Assembly (NCBI GenBank): GCA_025201845.1
Contig: MU603929.1
Location: forward strand, 187,981-251,980
DNA length: 64,000 bases
Reading direction: 5' to 3'
Source of the DNA: Martensiomyces pterosporus
Lineage: Eukaryota > Kickxellomycota > Kickxellomycetes > Kickxellales > Kickxellaceae
Shown one piece after another: positions 31,743-44,491 of the stretch. The notes below the pieces were generated by a model. The model worked only from the letters and a program-made list of their open reading frames with translations. It was not told where the DNA came from and searched no databases. The translations under genes were made by a program, and so were the position numbers. Position 1 is the first letter of the stretch; each line of letters opens with the position of its first letter.

Positions 31743-34700
31743 TGGGTTTTGTGAACGCCATGATTGTTTCCTGTTTGTCTGTTTATTCTTTTTTTACTCA
31801 CAATCAAAAGGAAGATGACATGGAAAGCAGTGTCCTCTGCTGTCATTCAAAAGGTTACTCGAAGCAGCAGCAGCAGTACTGAGTGACGGTGCTGAGCGGT
31901 TTGGAATGTGGCTAGAACAAGGGGGTAGCCAGAGAGGCGTCTCTTATTCAATCGTGGTGTGCAGCAGGCAGAGTAAGCGCTGATTAGCTCATGCAAGCTA
32001 GCGGCAAACAATAGAACAAACTCGGGCTAGATGGAGATGTGTTAGTGCACAGCTTAGCTAAATTTACACGAGACGCCGCTGCCCCTCCCTTCCTTGCCCG
32101 TTCCTGACCAGTTTGGCATCCCACATACACACAAGCACTCCTCCTGATTGGGCATGCAAAGCTGGCAAAGCATGAGGCTGCGGTTGCTGCTAATGGTTCT
32201 GATAGTGATAAGGCAGAGGGGGGCATATTTTTTCTGGTTGCAGACACTGCAGCAACAAAAGCCGCTTTTTGTCTGTTTACTAACGATACACGGACAAAAT
32301 CAGCAAAACGTTTGCTGTGTCTTGTCCAGCATATCTTGCAGATAGTGGCCAGGCAGCGTAGGGGAAATCAGCAGCAAATAATTTAAATGCCGATGGCAGG
32401 GGTGTAAAGAGAGGCTCTTTGTGCATATGAACAGGCAGAGTGCAGCATGGAGATAGGTGCATAGCAGCAAAAGAAAAATACCGCCTTTGCCCGCTCCGCC
32501 CATTTGAGGCTATTGGGATGGCTCATGAACATGGAAGGCATGAGTGTGGGGTGAGGGACGTGGGGAGGAGGGAATCGGGTAATTATTTGGCACTGCTGAG
32601 ACGGCCACTTGATAGACCTGATGTCTGTTCCCTGTTCCTCAGGCTATTTTCGCGTTCTCTTTTGTTGTCTACCGCATCAGCATTGTATGAACAGGAGCAA
32701 CAAGGCATATTATGCCGCTGTGCATTGATGAAGAGGAAAACACAAAGACGCCCAGCTGAAGGACAGGTGACCGCTGGCTATTTATAATCCATAGTGCCTT
32801 TTTGCTTGCAGAGCGCAGCCATCTTTTTGTGCCAGAGCAGCGCATGAGAGCGAAACATAGCTGCATACGCTACACTGGTAGTGCAGCAGGCAAAGGTGCA
32901 CGGCTGTTCATATCTAGTCTATATGGCAGCATCCACACAGCAAGCACGTGCATGATGGCTACTTGCTAGCACCGGATGACGGAAGAAGCGTCACGGCCAT
33001 TCACCAATGCCACATGTTGTGATGTGTAATCGATTGCATATATTTGCTTTTTTTTGTGCACACATATCAAAGACGGATGGAGGTATAGTGCGTTTTCCTT
33101 TGACATCAGTGATTCTGGACCTGCAAGACACAGCACGACCATTACCATGTAACATGCAGAGTGGCACCTTGTCTTTTGCATTGCGCGCAAGCCCTGGAAC
33201 AGCATTGTTCGTTTAGCTATGCAGCCTATATTTAGGCTGCCAAAGCACGCTGGGCTGCTGAGTGAATATCGCCTAAACAAAATGCACTTGAAGAGTAGCA
33301 GGCTGAAGGTGGACTATGAGCCATAGCCGACACAGGGGATATCTGGTATTTTGCAGTAGCACAGTTTTCGTTAGAAAACGGAAAGGGCATGCCACAGTAT
33401 CTTGAAACTTTCAGCGCCATGCATTCGATTCGCAGCAAGTGTCTCGTTTTCTTGCGGATATAAACAAATTTATGAATTTCTCTAGACTGCACACACTGTG
33501 CCTCAAGGTGATCTGGAGGTTGGAGTCCGTGTGGAGCTAGCGACGAGTGCCGAGAATTTGCCCCTAGTGGCGGCCTGAATCCAAAAAAAAAAAAAAATTG
33601 TTGCGGTCTTGGAGAAGATCAGACGACTGCTTTACTCAGGTACACTCTCTTTTAGAAAAGAGCGACAAGTGAGACGTGTTGCGGAATTCCATTAGCCCCC
33701 TTTTTCGATTGTTTAGATGTGGTAACTGGCATTAGTGTAATGGAAGAGAGCAGTTATTCTTTTAGTCCTACAGCTAGCACACAGCAAAGAGCCTTTCGGG
33801 GACCGTGCTCTGTGCAAGCTGCTGCTGTCTCTGGCAGCAAACGCCGCAGGCACATGCAAATGAAGAGGCGGCCAGGAGGCATTGGCTTTCTAGTGCAGCA
33901 GGTGCAAGGCTAGAGAAGCGCACAGCACGCCCTCCTCGTATGTCGCTGAGTAGCGGCAGGCATGTGCGTGCCATGCGCAGTGCGGAGCAGCAGGCTGTTC
34001 TTTTCCATGGGGCAAGAAAGATGGGCTGGCGGTGTCACGCACTGCACCATCAGGCGATACCAAGAGCCCAAGCCTGGCAGTTGGGCTGGCTGGAGCGGCT
34101 GACACCAAAACGGCCAAGCACAGGGCGGGGCAAGCCAGCACAGAAAAACAAGCAGCCCGTCATTCCTTTTTCTGCCACAAAGCGGCGAGCTCCCAATTGT
34201 AGCAGCTAATGTCTGCTCGCACGGCAAATAATGAACGGGTTCTGCTTTCTCTTCGTCCTACGCGCCAAGGGGGCAGCAGCATAAATGAAATGGCATGGCC
34301 GCGTTTTGAACAAGGCAAAGGAGACGGCGAAGGAGTGGAGGGAGAGGCCGGAGGGGGTGGCTGCCTGCACCCCCGCTCTGCGTCTGGCAAGGGCTGGACT
34401 GAGTAAAGGGAAAATAGAGGGAGGGGGTGTTCAGGCCAGGGAGAGGGAAAAAAGGACGTGAATTCTATTCCAGCCTTTATTTTTAGCAGATCTGAACGAA
34501 GCAGCCAAAACACTTTGCTTCTGACAGACACACACACTCATAGCTACAGGGTCCAGCGCCCGGTAGAGGGGGTGGGTCGGAGGGGTGGGTTGGGCGGACC
34601 TCGCTAGTGACGCCAGCCAGATTTTCTGGTGGAAAAATAACGGCAAGCGCGTATGAGAGGAGGGCATAGAAAATGAATGTGACCGATTAAGATTCGCCAC

Positions 34701-35287
34701 CCGCCCTCTGTCCCCCTTGGCCTGCGTTCTTGCTTTCATGCTATCTCTGTGGGCTTGGGCATGCAATAAATAGGAGGACTCTTGGGCCCGGCTCTAGTGG
34801 CTGTATAGCAACTCTGGTATTTAGAACAGCTTCCCTTACCCTAAACAAATTTGCCGCCATCAGTCCCAGCTATACATGCAATCCACTTTTCTCCTATTTC
34901 TATAATCCCTACCATACACCCTATATTGCTCTTTATTACAGCCCGCCCTGTTGTAATTGCATCTGCTATTTCATGCCATACAACAACGGCAACTGCAGGC
35001 AATAATAATAGAAGCAGCAAATACTTTTTGGCTTGTTCGCTTCTGAACGAGCTTGATGATTAATCGTAGCTTATTTCTCAAAGCCACCTTTTTCAACCCC
35101 CGCCCTCCATACCGAGACCTCACACACCCCCACCGCCAGCACCTTTGGGCAGCAGCTGCAAGAGCCTAATCAATCAACCACGGCTTTTTTTTGCCTGCAC
35201 ATCTGGCTAGCACGCTGCATCTAGCACACAGCAGCTTCTTTTTGCTCATTAGCCATCGCCCTGTTTTTCATATACCAGCAGCCAGAA
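31743..35287. other. Gene-poor region
   Basis: 3.5 kb without an intact gene. It includes an uninterrupted run of 15 A at 33583-33597 and short protein-like scraps (for example GDLEVGVRVELATSAENLPL near 33510-33570) that may be further relics. No terminal repeats or transposase were recognised. Confidence 0.45.
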
Positions 35288-35296
35288 TATATATAA
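35288..35296 (+). promoter_or_regulatory. TATA box of the Ndc10-domain gene
   Basis: TATATATAA followed by a long pyrimidine-rich leader (35320-35400) and the proposed ATG at 35616. Confidence 0.45.
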
Positions 35297-35615
35297 CAAG
35301 AGCGGCTGCTTCCTTCTGGCCCTCTCTTACATTCCTCCTTCCTTCATTCCTTGATATTCCGCCATTCCTTATTTTCTTCTCTCTGTGCACACTCTTGCTC
35401 TTGCGCACGAACGCCAGAGATCGCTCCATTCCTTTGTCCGTCTGCCTCTGCTACTTGTACTCACACCCTGCCATCTTGCTGTCGTTCTATTCATTGAGCA
35501 CAGCACATAAGTACCAAAGAAAGAAAGATCTGTCGGCTAGTGGCGCTTAGAGACCGAGAGGAACGCGCGAGCAAGCCCCTCCACTTCACACATTTATTAA
35601 TTTTGGACGTATAGC

Positions 35616-38600
35616 ATGGCGTTATATACTAAGCAAGGTACGAAGGCAGTTTCAGAAATATTTAGTGTTGCAAACATTCAGAGGCACAACGGGCAAGTTA
35701 GTGCTTTTTGCTTCATATAGCATTATTTGCTACCCCCTCCCCTCCCTGCTCTTCAGCTTGTCTACGCCACAGCGCTGCGTACTCTTGCTGAATCCAGAGC
35801 AAAGCACTCGCCATTGTCCACCGCTGCCTCTCCCGTCACCCCGCCCTCCTCGGGACTCCCTTCCTGCGACATTTCATTCCAGACAGGCAATTCTAGCAAA
35901 TGATCTTTTTTGCCAAGAGCTACCTGTCCATTATACCCAGTGGCCATTGTCTGTTGCCCGCTTATTTTAATGATCGCGCAAAAAAGCAAAGGACGTCGAA
36001 TGACAACCCGCAGGAAAAGGCAATGCACTGAACCATATGTGCACTCCATTCACTGGGCCAAAACTATTTTTAACCCTGGCACTTTGTAGACCTGAAGGAT
36101 TCGCAAGAGCTGTATCAGGACTGCGAGTTCATTTCGAAAAAGACCCGATCTATCTACGCGTGGCGTGCTGCTCTTTGGGTTCGATATTGCAAGGAGCAGG
36201 ACACTGACTTTATCGTCACGGAGGACAGGCTCATTCGGTATCTGGACTGGCTGTTTGAGATCGACCTTGTCCACAAAATCAACACAAAGAAGAGCTATGT
36301 GCCCGACATTTTGCGCGACCATATAGGCAGTATCATCTGCCTGTGGAGGATTCAGACCGGGAACGACCCCGATTTGGTCTCGCCGAAAGAGGGAACCCGA
36401 TATCAGGCCAAATGGGACGAGATCCTGCGCAACTATCCAAGGCGCGAGCGGTTCCAGCCCCGCAGCTACTTGCCCGATGGCATCAGGGGCATTGATTCGG
36501 GTGTTGGCACCCCCGGAATGGGCTCCGCTGTGTCGCCGCACATGCACTCTGCCTTTCCGCATGGGTTTGGCAGCGATGCGCCCAGCTACCACTACCACCA
36601 CCACCACCCGTACCAAAAGCCCCAGCCCCAACCTCAGCAGCCACAGCAGCCAGTGCTGCCGCCGCTCCAAAAGCAGCAGCACCAGCGGCAGTTTCCAGTA
36701 GGCTTGAGCGAGCCTGCTGAGCTTGGCTGGCAGCTTGGCTGGATGCAGAACTGCAACTGGGCACCGACCACTGCTCGCGTCCTTTTTACCATTGCCGTCT
36801 CGGCCTGGGTTGACGCAGTCGATGTTGTTGGGATGCGCCTGTCAGATATCCACTTTGCGTCGAGCACCATGGCACCCAGACTGCCGTCGTCGGTACTGAG
36901 GCTATCGCTGGTCACCAACACTGCCTCGGGCGTTCGCACTGGAGGACAAGGCCTGAGCCCGGCCAATGCTGGCACGCGTCAACAGGTAAGTCGTCTGCTG
37001 CTTCCGTAGCAGCTACTGAAGCGCCTCCTTCCAAAAGCTTGCAATTGCATGCATCGCTGTTATCACCATGCCGCCCCCTTCAACCCCCATTAGGTAGGAT
37101 GCCCTGTTTGGACAGAGGGCAATTGAAACATCTGGACATATTTGCCGGGATGGTTGAGAGAGGGAGGCGGGTTGCTGTTTGTCTTGCCGTCGCCTCCAGC
37201 AGTTTCATGTCTTGCCCAAAGCCTACTGCGCCTGCTTTCTTGCCATCTGGTCCTGTTATCTGCAGCTGCAGCAGCAGCAGCTCTGCCTTGCCCATGGCCA
37301 CCACAATCCAACCCCACCATTTTCCCTCCCCACACGATGCGAGTGCATACATCGCTACTTGGCATATGCACTGCATTGTTCAGCCTGCGTGCATCCATCT
37401 TCTTACACACCCACTCGCTAAAACCACGGTGTGCTGGCTAGATTTCTCGAATGCTGCTGGATGCGTGGATGTGCCCACCCAGCTTGTTCCGAATTTGCTG
37501 CACTTTGCGCTCCATTGCGCTGCTGCCTCCCCCACACTTGCGCGCTTGTGCTTCAGTCATGCTATGGGCATGTGGCTTCTGCATCAAGTCTGTTATAGTG
37601 TCTCTATCCCTTCTCGTTTCCACAGTGCGGCCAAAAGAAGCAGGCAGCAGCCTGTTTTGCTCTAGGCGGCAGGGGTGTTGTTTCTCTGGCCCTCCCCCGT
37701 CCCTCTTGCCTCGCTGTTTTGGCCTCTGCCTTGGCCTCTGCCTTGGCTTTTGCCTTGGCTTTTGCCTTTTGGCATGCGCACACTGCATAGTCCGCTGCTT
37801 TTTGCCGCCATCCGCTCCGCTATGCCTGCACGGAGGCGTTTGCGAGTCATGTCGTGTCCGCAGCAGCCGAAGGCCAGAAACAGCGCCCTGGGGCCTTTTC
37901 CTCTATTTCTCCATCGCCAGCTGGCCGCTTGCAGTTGGGCTCCAAGTGTGCGAGCCGTGGAAATCCTTCTAAATGCGTTGTATACACAAACACCGCTACT
38001 CCCATGTGTTTTCCCACACTTCCACCCAGAAAAAACGCGCGCGCCTTCACCGGCTCTAACATGGGATGATTTGTGCTTTTGGGGAGACATCTTTCCACGC
38101 CATAAAAATCTGCGGAGTTCCTTTGCCTGCCCACTTCGTGTCCCCTGGAAGGTTCGAATTCTCGCCTCCTCAGCTCACCGATCACTTGCCGTGGCTTGGT
38201 GTAGTGGTCTGCTCGCTCCCAGGCAAGCAGGCTATCGCTGCCGCTCCATTCCCAGATCACCACGCACTTCCTCCTCCACCGCGTGAAATATTAGAAAAAC
38301 TCGCCGCCAGAGCTGCGCAGGAAGCCTGCGTCCGCACTGCCCCCCATTTCACATGCAAAACATGGTGGTGGCAGAGGCAGCCCCAGCGGCTCAGCGCAAA
38401 GCCTGCACTGGCGTCGTTACACGCATATCCAACTCGGTGACATATCCCGCTTACACGCGCAAACGCTGTTCCATCTCCAATATGCTATGGCTGTCTGTAG
38501 TTCAGCGTGATCCGCTCGCGAAACCCGCTTCTCTGCTCGTGGAATGCGCTGGCAGCCGTGCTCTTCTACCGCTGGCACGTCGCCGGGTCGCCGCCACCGA

Positions 38601-41600
38601 CGTTTGCCGACACGTCGTGGCACAGCACGCTGGTCATATCCGGGCGCTCCAGCGACTCGGCGTCCCCGCTGACCAGCGGCAGCAGACGTGGCAGCGGCCT
38701 GTCAGACGCGGCCATGGAGAGCGGGTACGTGTCAGTCTTCGAGCGCCTGAACTTGGTGCGCGACCTGCTGCCGGACGAAAGGCTCCCCATGGAAAGGTAA
38801 GTTCCGCCCACAGCCGACGGCAAAGATAAGCCACAGCTATCTCCGCCTGCCCGTTTACGCAGGGAAAGGGCGGAAGGGATCGAAGCTTCCTATAGCCTTT
38901 CCTGCTCTTCCCAAATTGGGCTGTTTTACCCCCCTTTTCTACCCGATCGGAAAGAGGTGGCCACCGCGCCTTGATGCATGCGTACGACCCGCTGGCGCGC
39001 GCCGCGCAGTTACACTAACCGCGGCCCGGCGCCGGGCCGCCGCCTCAATAACGGCGAGGGCGTGGTATTCACGGGCTGCATCAGTGCCTGTGCTGACTCA
39101 CAATGTTATTTCTGTTGCGGGGTTCTCCGCCCAATCGAGGGTGCTCGCCCGCACGGATCGCACTCCCTTCTCTGTGCCTGTCTTCTGCACTGAGTAAAAA
39201 CGTGCTGCTTCTAGAACGCCTTGCCTTCTGGCGATGCTCGGGCTGCGCGAATCACGCGGGTATGCCATTTCACCCCCGTCCCCCCTGCCCAAGGCCAGGC
39301 TCTCCACAGGCAGCTCTTACTCAGAGAACAAACAACAATCCGATCGCCTCTTGCCGTCGTCTCATTGGCATGGCGTCATATGGGAGGGCATGCATCTTGC
39401 CTTTGGCTGCCCCGGATTCTCATGGCTTGCTGTCTTGGGAATGGGCATATTGGCACCCTGTTTGGCCAGGAGCAGCGCTGCCGATCCACAGGTGATCGAC
39501 GCTCCTCTGCTCTCTATGGGGTCGCTTCGCTTTATGCACTCGCGCGTTGCCAAAGTCAAGCCGAGTTTTGCAGTAAAAGATGCGGCGTGTTCATCTCTGC
39601 GTGACCCACCTCTTTCCGAGCGCCCGTCTCCCTCTGCAGCCGGAATGTTCGCTGTGCTGATGTGCTGTTGTGCTGTTGTGCTGTTGTGCTGTTGCACTGA
39701 TGCGCTGCAAGTGCCTCGTACGATTTGCCCAGCTACCTCCCCCTATGCTCAACCCACCCTCCTGACCTGGCGCCACTGCAACTTGCTTCAACGCTGTAGG
39801 ATTGTTCGCATGCGCAGCCTCCATCGTGCCCGGCAATCGAGTTTACACGGAGCTGGCAGCGGAGGCGCGCAGCGCGATTCGCGGTTCGCGCGCGGTGGCT
39901 ATGGCTTTGGCGCCACGGACTGCTCGCTGGCGCCGCTGGCAGACAGCGAGTCACCAGATCGCCTCTACGCGCTGTCGATTGCCAACAGCGGGTACTACGA
40001 GCCCCACCACAGCATCCAGCGACATAAGGTTATACCGCCAGAGTCGCTGCAGCACACGGTATGTATATTGTGTACCTCGGCTACGTATATTGTGTCTCGG
40101 CGGCGCGCTTCCCCGCCCCCGCGTCTTATTGGAGCAAATGCTCCCGCTGCGTGTGCCCAAGCCCAGGCGACGGGTGTGTATGACCCTTGGGCATGCTGTG
40201 TATTTAGACCACCCTGTGTGGATATTGATGCCGCTCCCCCATGCAAACAAACAAACATGCACAGCTGCAAAGACGGCAGCGGGACAGGCTTGCTGCTTCG
40301 CCTTTTACGGAGTTGCCGCGATGTCTCTTTGTGCTTTGCGATTTCGTTGCAGTGGTGATGCAACAGAGACGCGCCTGCCCATCTCCATGTCGCCGTGCCC
40401 ACATTCTGCGGTGGCTAAGAATAGCACTGGATGTCTCTGGGGAGGGATGGATTACATAAAGGAACGCCTGATTTGCATGTAGATTGTTGCATGTGTGGTT
40501 CAGCCGCCATGTTGGATATGTATGGAGCCCAGCCCAGCCCAGCCAACCCGCCCCTCCCTCCTCCGCACCCGCTTTTTCTCCAAGCCGCTTGCGCCGTTTG
40601 CTGTGTGGCTACTTCCAGGGACGCTTGGGAGGATCTCCGTGCACGCCGAGCCATGCCGGCGCAAAACAGGGGCACTTGGAGGTTGAGTAGTGGTTGACAG
40701 CCCACTTGGCCAAGACGCACCTTGCACTCCCCGTCCCTCCCCTTCTTGCCAAGGCAGAGCTCCTGTGTGCATGGTGATCCTGATGTGCACCAAACCGCCA
40801 TTGCAATTTGTCAGCAGCTGCATTGCGCCCCTTTGTGGTCTCTCCTCATGCACTGCTCTTCCAGCTCCGTGCCCTGCCCCGGCTGTCAGCCTGCCATGTT
40901 CTCTTCATGTGCGTGCTGGACGCAGACGGATACACACATCGAAAGGGGGTGGCCGCAGCCGGCCTGCCTCCCACATGCATGGTTGCTCCACGGAAAACAG
41001 GAAGTGCGTGCTGGGCAGGGAAGGGGGATCTGCAATAATGGCTCATCTGTTGCAAGGCAGGTCAGCCCACTGCCCTGGCTAGCGAATTTAGTTGGCCATG
41101 GACCTACACACTCGCCCGCTGCATACTTTTTTCTCCAATGCCGCTCTGCCATTGACACTACCGTTTAGCAGCCGGCTACTTTAGCACAGCTGGCGACACT
41201 AGACCTGCCCATGTGTGCCTCATGCATGCTGGACCCGGCTTTTTCATTAAGCACAATTGCAGCGGAGAACAGCGGAATGCACACTGCACATTCTGTTCTC
41301 CGTTCCCCCATATCTCTTCCGCAGCCATTGTTTTCCTGCTGCCGCTGCATCCCGATGCACTGAGAATGTGCGCCTATCGTCGTCCCCCTTGCTCGCTGCT
41401 GCTTCTGCCGCCTCTGCCGCCTCTGATGCTTCTGCTGCCTGTGCTTCCGACGTGCACATGTGTTCAACGTGCACTAGGGATGGGGCTAGGGCTTTAGCAG
41501 GTCTTTGTGCTAAAAGCGGACCCGTAGACGTGTGCATGTGCTGTGGTAATGATACACTAACGCGTCTCCCGTTCTCAACCAAAAAAATAAACAACCACTG

Positions 41601-43877
41601 TCGCTTGTAGATCTTCCCTTGGGCGTCGACAATGATGAACACAGTTCCAAGCAATGTTTCTGTCGACGAGCGCAGGAATATCAGTCGCTTTCTAGACTTT
41701 CTGCTTGATTTGCGGATTGTTCTGTTGCAGGTACGTTGTCGAAATTCTGGCACACATATGCAGCCTGCGATTGGGTGTGGGCGTTTTGCACAGCTTGTTA
41801 TCATCACCTCCCCCACCTCCCTCCGTCGTCCCGTCAGGTGCGGGACAGCCCCCCTCGTCACTGCAAAAGGGCGTCCCCACTTTGTGCAACTTCCCAAGCA
41901 CACACCGCGCATATACATGTGTGCTGTTTATGTACATGTGTGTGTGAGCAGTGGGTGTTAGTGTTATTTTTAGACTAGGAGTCGCATAATTAAACTGTCA
42001 CCTCTTCAGACTGACATCCTTGGCGCAGCAGACATCCTCCTCCCCCGTGTCCGCACCTGCAGCGCTGTGTCCCACGCCCTCCTTTGCTGCTGTTCCTTTG
42101 CTGTTGTTCCTGTTTTCCACCTCCACTACGCGCCTGCTACCGCCATTGCCGCCATCCTTTTCGTTAAATGAGCCGACGCAAGGAGGACATATGGTCTGGG
42201 CATCAGGCATGTCGTCATCCATCTACATGCCCGTTCCAAATGCGCGCTTTTTGTTTTTTTTCCTGTGCAAGACATGTCTGCTGCTCATTCCTGTCGGCTG
42301 ATTTTCCAAAAGGAAAAGACCCGGGTCCCAGCAGTGAACAATCCTTCCCTCTCCGCACCACGTGGCAGGAGAGCGATGTTCGTGGATGCGGATGTGTTAT
42401 CGAGCTCTGTGCGGAAGACTTGCAGCACACTGCCTCACCATGTAGTCATGCTCGTCTTGCACTCTCCGTCCCTTTCATTGCGCCAGCATGAATTGCCGCT
42501 TTTGCGGGAAATGGTGGCGAAAATATTGCGCTGACTGCTGCACACAGCTGTTTGCGCCAATTCGCTGATGCCCGATAATCCATCATCTTTTGTCTAATCT
42601 CCAATGCGCAACCGCTGGCTTTTGTGTAGGATATGGCGATACTGAAGTGCTGCGCCGGCCAGTTGCCTAGAGAGTTCGAACCCAACAGCATTCTTTGCAA
42701 TCAGCTCTTTAGCACGCCAGAGTTTTCCAAATTCTGCAATGTCATGCGTAGCGAAGCAGCCGAAGAAATCCGGGTGCTGCAGCAAGACCTGGAGGCTGCT
42801 CTGAGCGGAGCCGAATCCCACAGAAACAGCAATCCCGGCACCAGCGACAGCAGAGGTGCTGCCGCAGCATACTGCAACAGCCACCAGAGGTCGCCCGGCT
42901 CCATGTCTGATAGCCAGGGCGTGATGCTTCCGCCAATCTCGTCGCTTGGCCAAAGGGACGACAGCACTATGATGGGGTCGCCCGGCGAGCCGTTCTCGCC
43001 TACAATTTCGCCATCGCCACCGATTCCGCCACAGCAGAGGGACAAGGCACGCAACTCGATGCCGTTCTTGGACAGCCCACGCAGCTCTGATAGCCAAATG
43101 CAGCAGCCAGCGACGCAGAGCATGTCCCAGCAACATGCCACAGCGCGTCAGGCGCCTTTGTCACATAGCATGCCAAATCGGCTCCTGGACAATTGGCCGT
43201 GTGATAGCGGCAGCGGGTTTGGCGCTGGCCCTACAACAGCCATGCTGTCTTCGGCCAGGCGGAGGCGGCCAGATTATGGTGGCGGCATTCTCCCGCCGCC
43301 GCCAGCATTGGCCATGGGGCCAGGGAGCCCACGCACCAGGTCGTCGCCGCAGGGCCTAATGACATTCCACCACCCGCAGCGTATGCAAAAGTCGCCTAAC
43401 ATGCAAAACTCGCCCACTATCAGCATCATCGGCGGCATGACCAGCACCAAGTATGGAGCGGGGTTTGCTTCTGGTGCTCCCCAGTCGGCTACGCAGTTTG
43501 CTCAGTCGCCAGTTGTGACAGCGTCACCCATGCAAGTCAGCACCCCGCCTATAGCGGGCGGAATTGGCAGCCAACAGAGGTCTGGGCCACCAAGTGGAGG
43601 AATGAGAGGAGGGCCTGACGCGTATCCGCCGCTGAGTGCACGCAGAGGAGACGAGCAGATCAATGGCGATAGCACAATGAACGTGCTGGACTACAAGGAC
43701 GAGTTCCCGCGGACAGAATCCGAGCAGATCAGCTATCTGCGCGAGGAGAATGCGTATCTGAGAAGCCGCCTGCAGAGACTGGAGGCTACTGTGCAGCAGA
43801 AGCAAGCAGAGGTTCAAAGCTGGATGGATCGCATAGAAAGGTACGTTTCGCGAAATAATGAGCGTCCACCATTATAG
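35616..43877 (+). CDS. Ndc10/Crypton-type DNA-binding transcription factor, six exons with long introns
   Basis: I assemble six exons: 35616-35637, 36090-36985, 38501-38796, 39800-40058, 41611-41730 and 42630-43877. All junctions keep phase and give 946 residues. Donors are GTACGA, GTAAGT, GTAAGT, GTATGT and GTACGT. The N-terminal part (about 15-60) contains SKKTRSIYAWRAALWVRYCK and VTEDRLIRYLDWLF, like the SAM-like arm of tyrosine-recombinase/Ndc10 proteins. DVVGMRLSDIHF (about 269-280) and IRSRNPLLCSWNALAAVLFY followed by RWH (from about 310) match the Ndc10 core. GYYEPHHSIQRHKVIPPESL leads into IFPWAS (492-497), the conserved end of the domain. Exon 6 is a long Ser/Pro/Gln-rich tail with a final coiled coil (LREENAYLRSRLQRLEATVQ). 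The family includes domesticated Crypton recombinases acting as fungal centromere or transcription factors. Exon 1 is the least certain part. A donor-like GTACGT at 43841 leaves room for an alternative C-terminus. Confidence 0.75.
37731..37782. repeat. 12-nt tandem repeat in intron 2
   Basis: Four to five copies of GGC[CT]T[CT]TGCCTT within the second intron of the Ndc10-domain gene. Confidence 0.7.
39021..39040. repeat. Perfect 20-bp GC palindrome in intron 3
   Basis: GCGGCCCGGC followed directly by its reverse complement GCCGGGCCGC, 100% G+C, flanked by further GC-rich sequence. It could extrude a hairpin or be a dyad binding site. Confidence 0.85.
39663..39694. repeat. TGCTGTTG tandem repeat in intron 3
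   Basis: Four consecutive copies of the 8-nt unit, just upstream of exon 4 of the Ndc10-domain gene. Confidence 0.8.
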
Positions 43878-44491
43878 CTCCTAATATTTTACGATTTTCG
43901 AACTATAATCACATCGCTAATATATCGGCACTTGAAATTCAGTCCAGAGCTGGGCTCTTTCCACACTGATGCGTGTGTTCGAGGTGGTTGGGCAATATTA
44001 GATTTGGAATGAACACAGGGCAGCAATGGATTATAGATTAAGAGCATGCGCTCTACATGCGTTCTATGTGCGTGCGCTCTACATGTTAGCAAACATGGCC
44101 ACAACAGCAAGCCCAAGCATGGCAAAAGAGCTGGTTGCGAGTGTCTTGCTCCCAAGCGAGGATTGGCCTATTGTTGTCGGAAGATCCAAGGGGTGCAAAG
44201 TAAAACACGGCTGGCGGTTGAGTGCTGTGCAGCGGCATGCGTCAAGAGAGAAGGCTGTACATTGCGGTGGCACTTACCCTGATCAAGTCTACTGTTTTCC
44301 AGATGCAAGGAGTGGGAGGCGGAGGACCTACATGTGCATGGATATTTCGCTTGAACCCAAGCGTTCCTCCCCCAGAGCGAGAGAGAAATGAAGAGCCAAA
44401 GCCAAGTCCCCGTTTGCGGTCAATAGCAGCAAGAGCGATCTGAGTATCCCACATAGCATGCAGCATTGCAGTCAAGTGTATCGTCCGAAGC
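43878..44491. other. Convergent intergenic gap
   Basis: 0.6 kb between the Ndc10-domain gene and the trypsin gene. A 3' splice-like TGTTTTCCAG at about 44293-44302 precedes a short open frame that could be an alternative last exon, but nothing in its product supports that. Confidence 0.4.

Noticed and set aside
37098..37152. Possible small exon (GATGCCCTG...) in intron 2 of the Ndc10-domain gene
   Set aside because: It opens in phase but its donor leaves a phase that cannot join the next exon, which needs phase 0.
38151..38161. GGTTCGAATTC, a perfect-looking tRNA B box
   Set aside because: The flanks do not form a T-stem and no D-arm lies upstream; it sits in an intron as an isolated match.
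44293..44443. Possible extra last exon of the Ndc10-domain gene (donor GTACGT at 43841, acceptor TTTTCCAG)
   Set aside because: The unspliced frame already ends cleanly at 43877 and the extra segment has no supporting features; kept only as an alternative.
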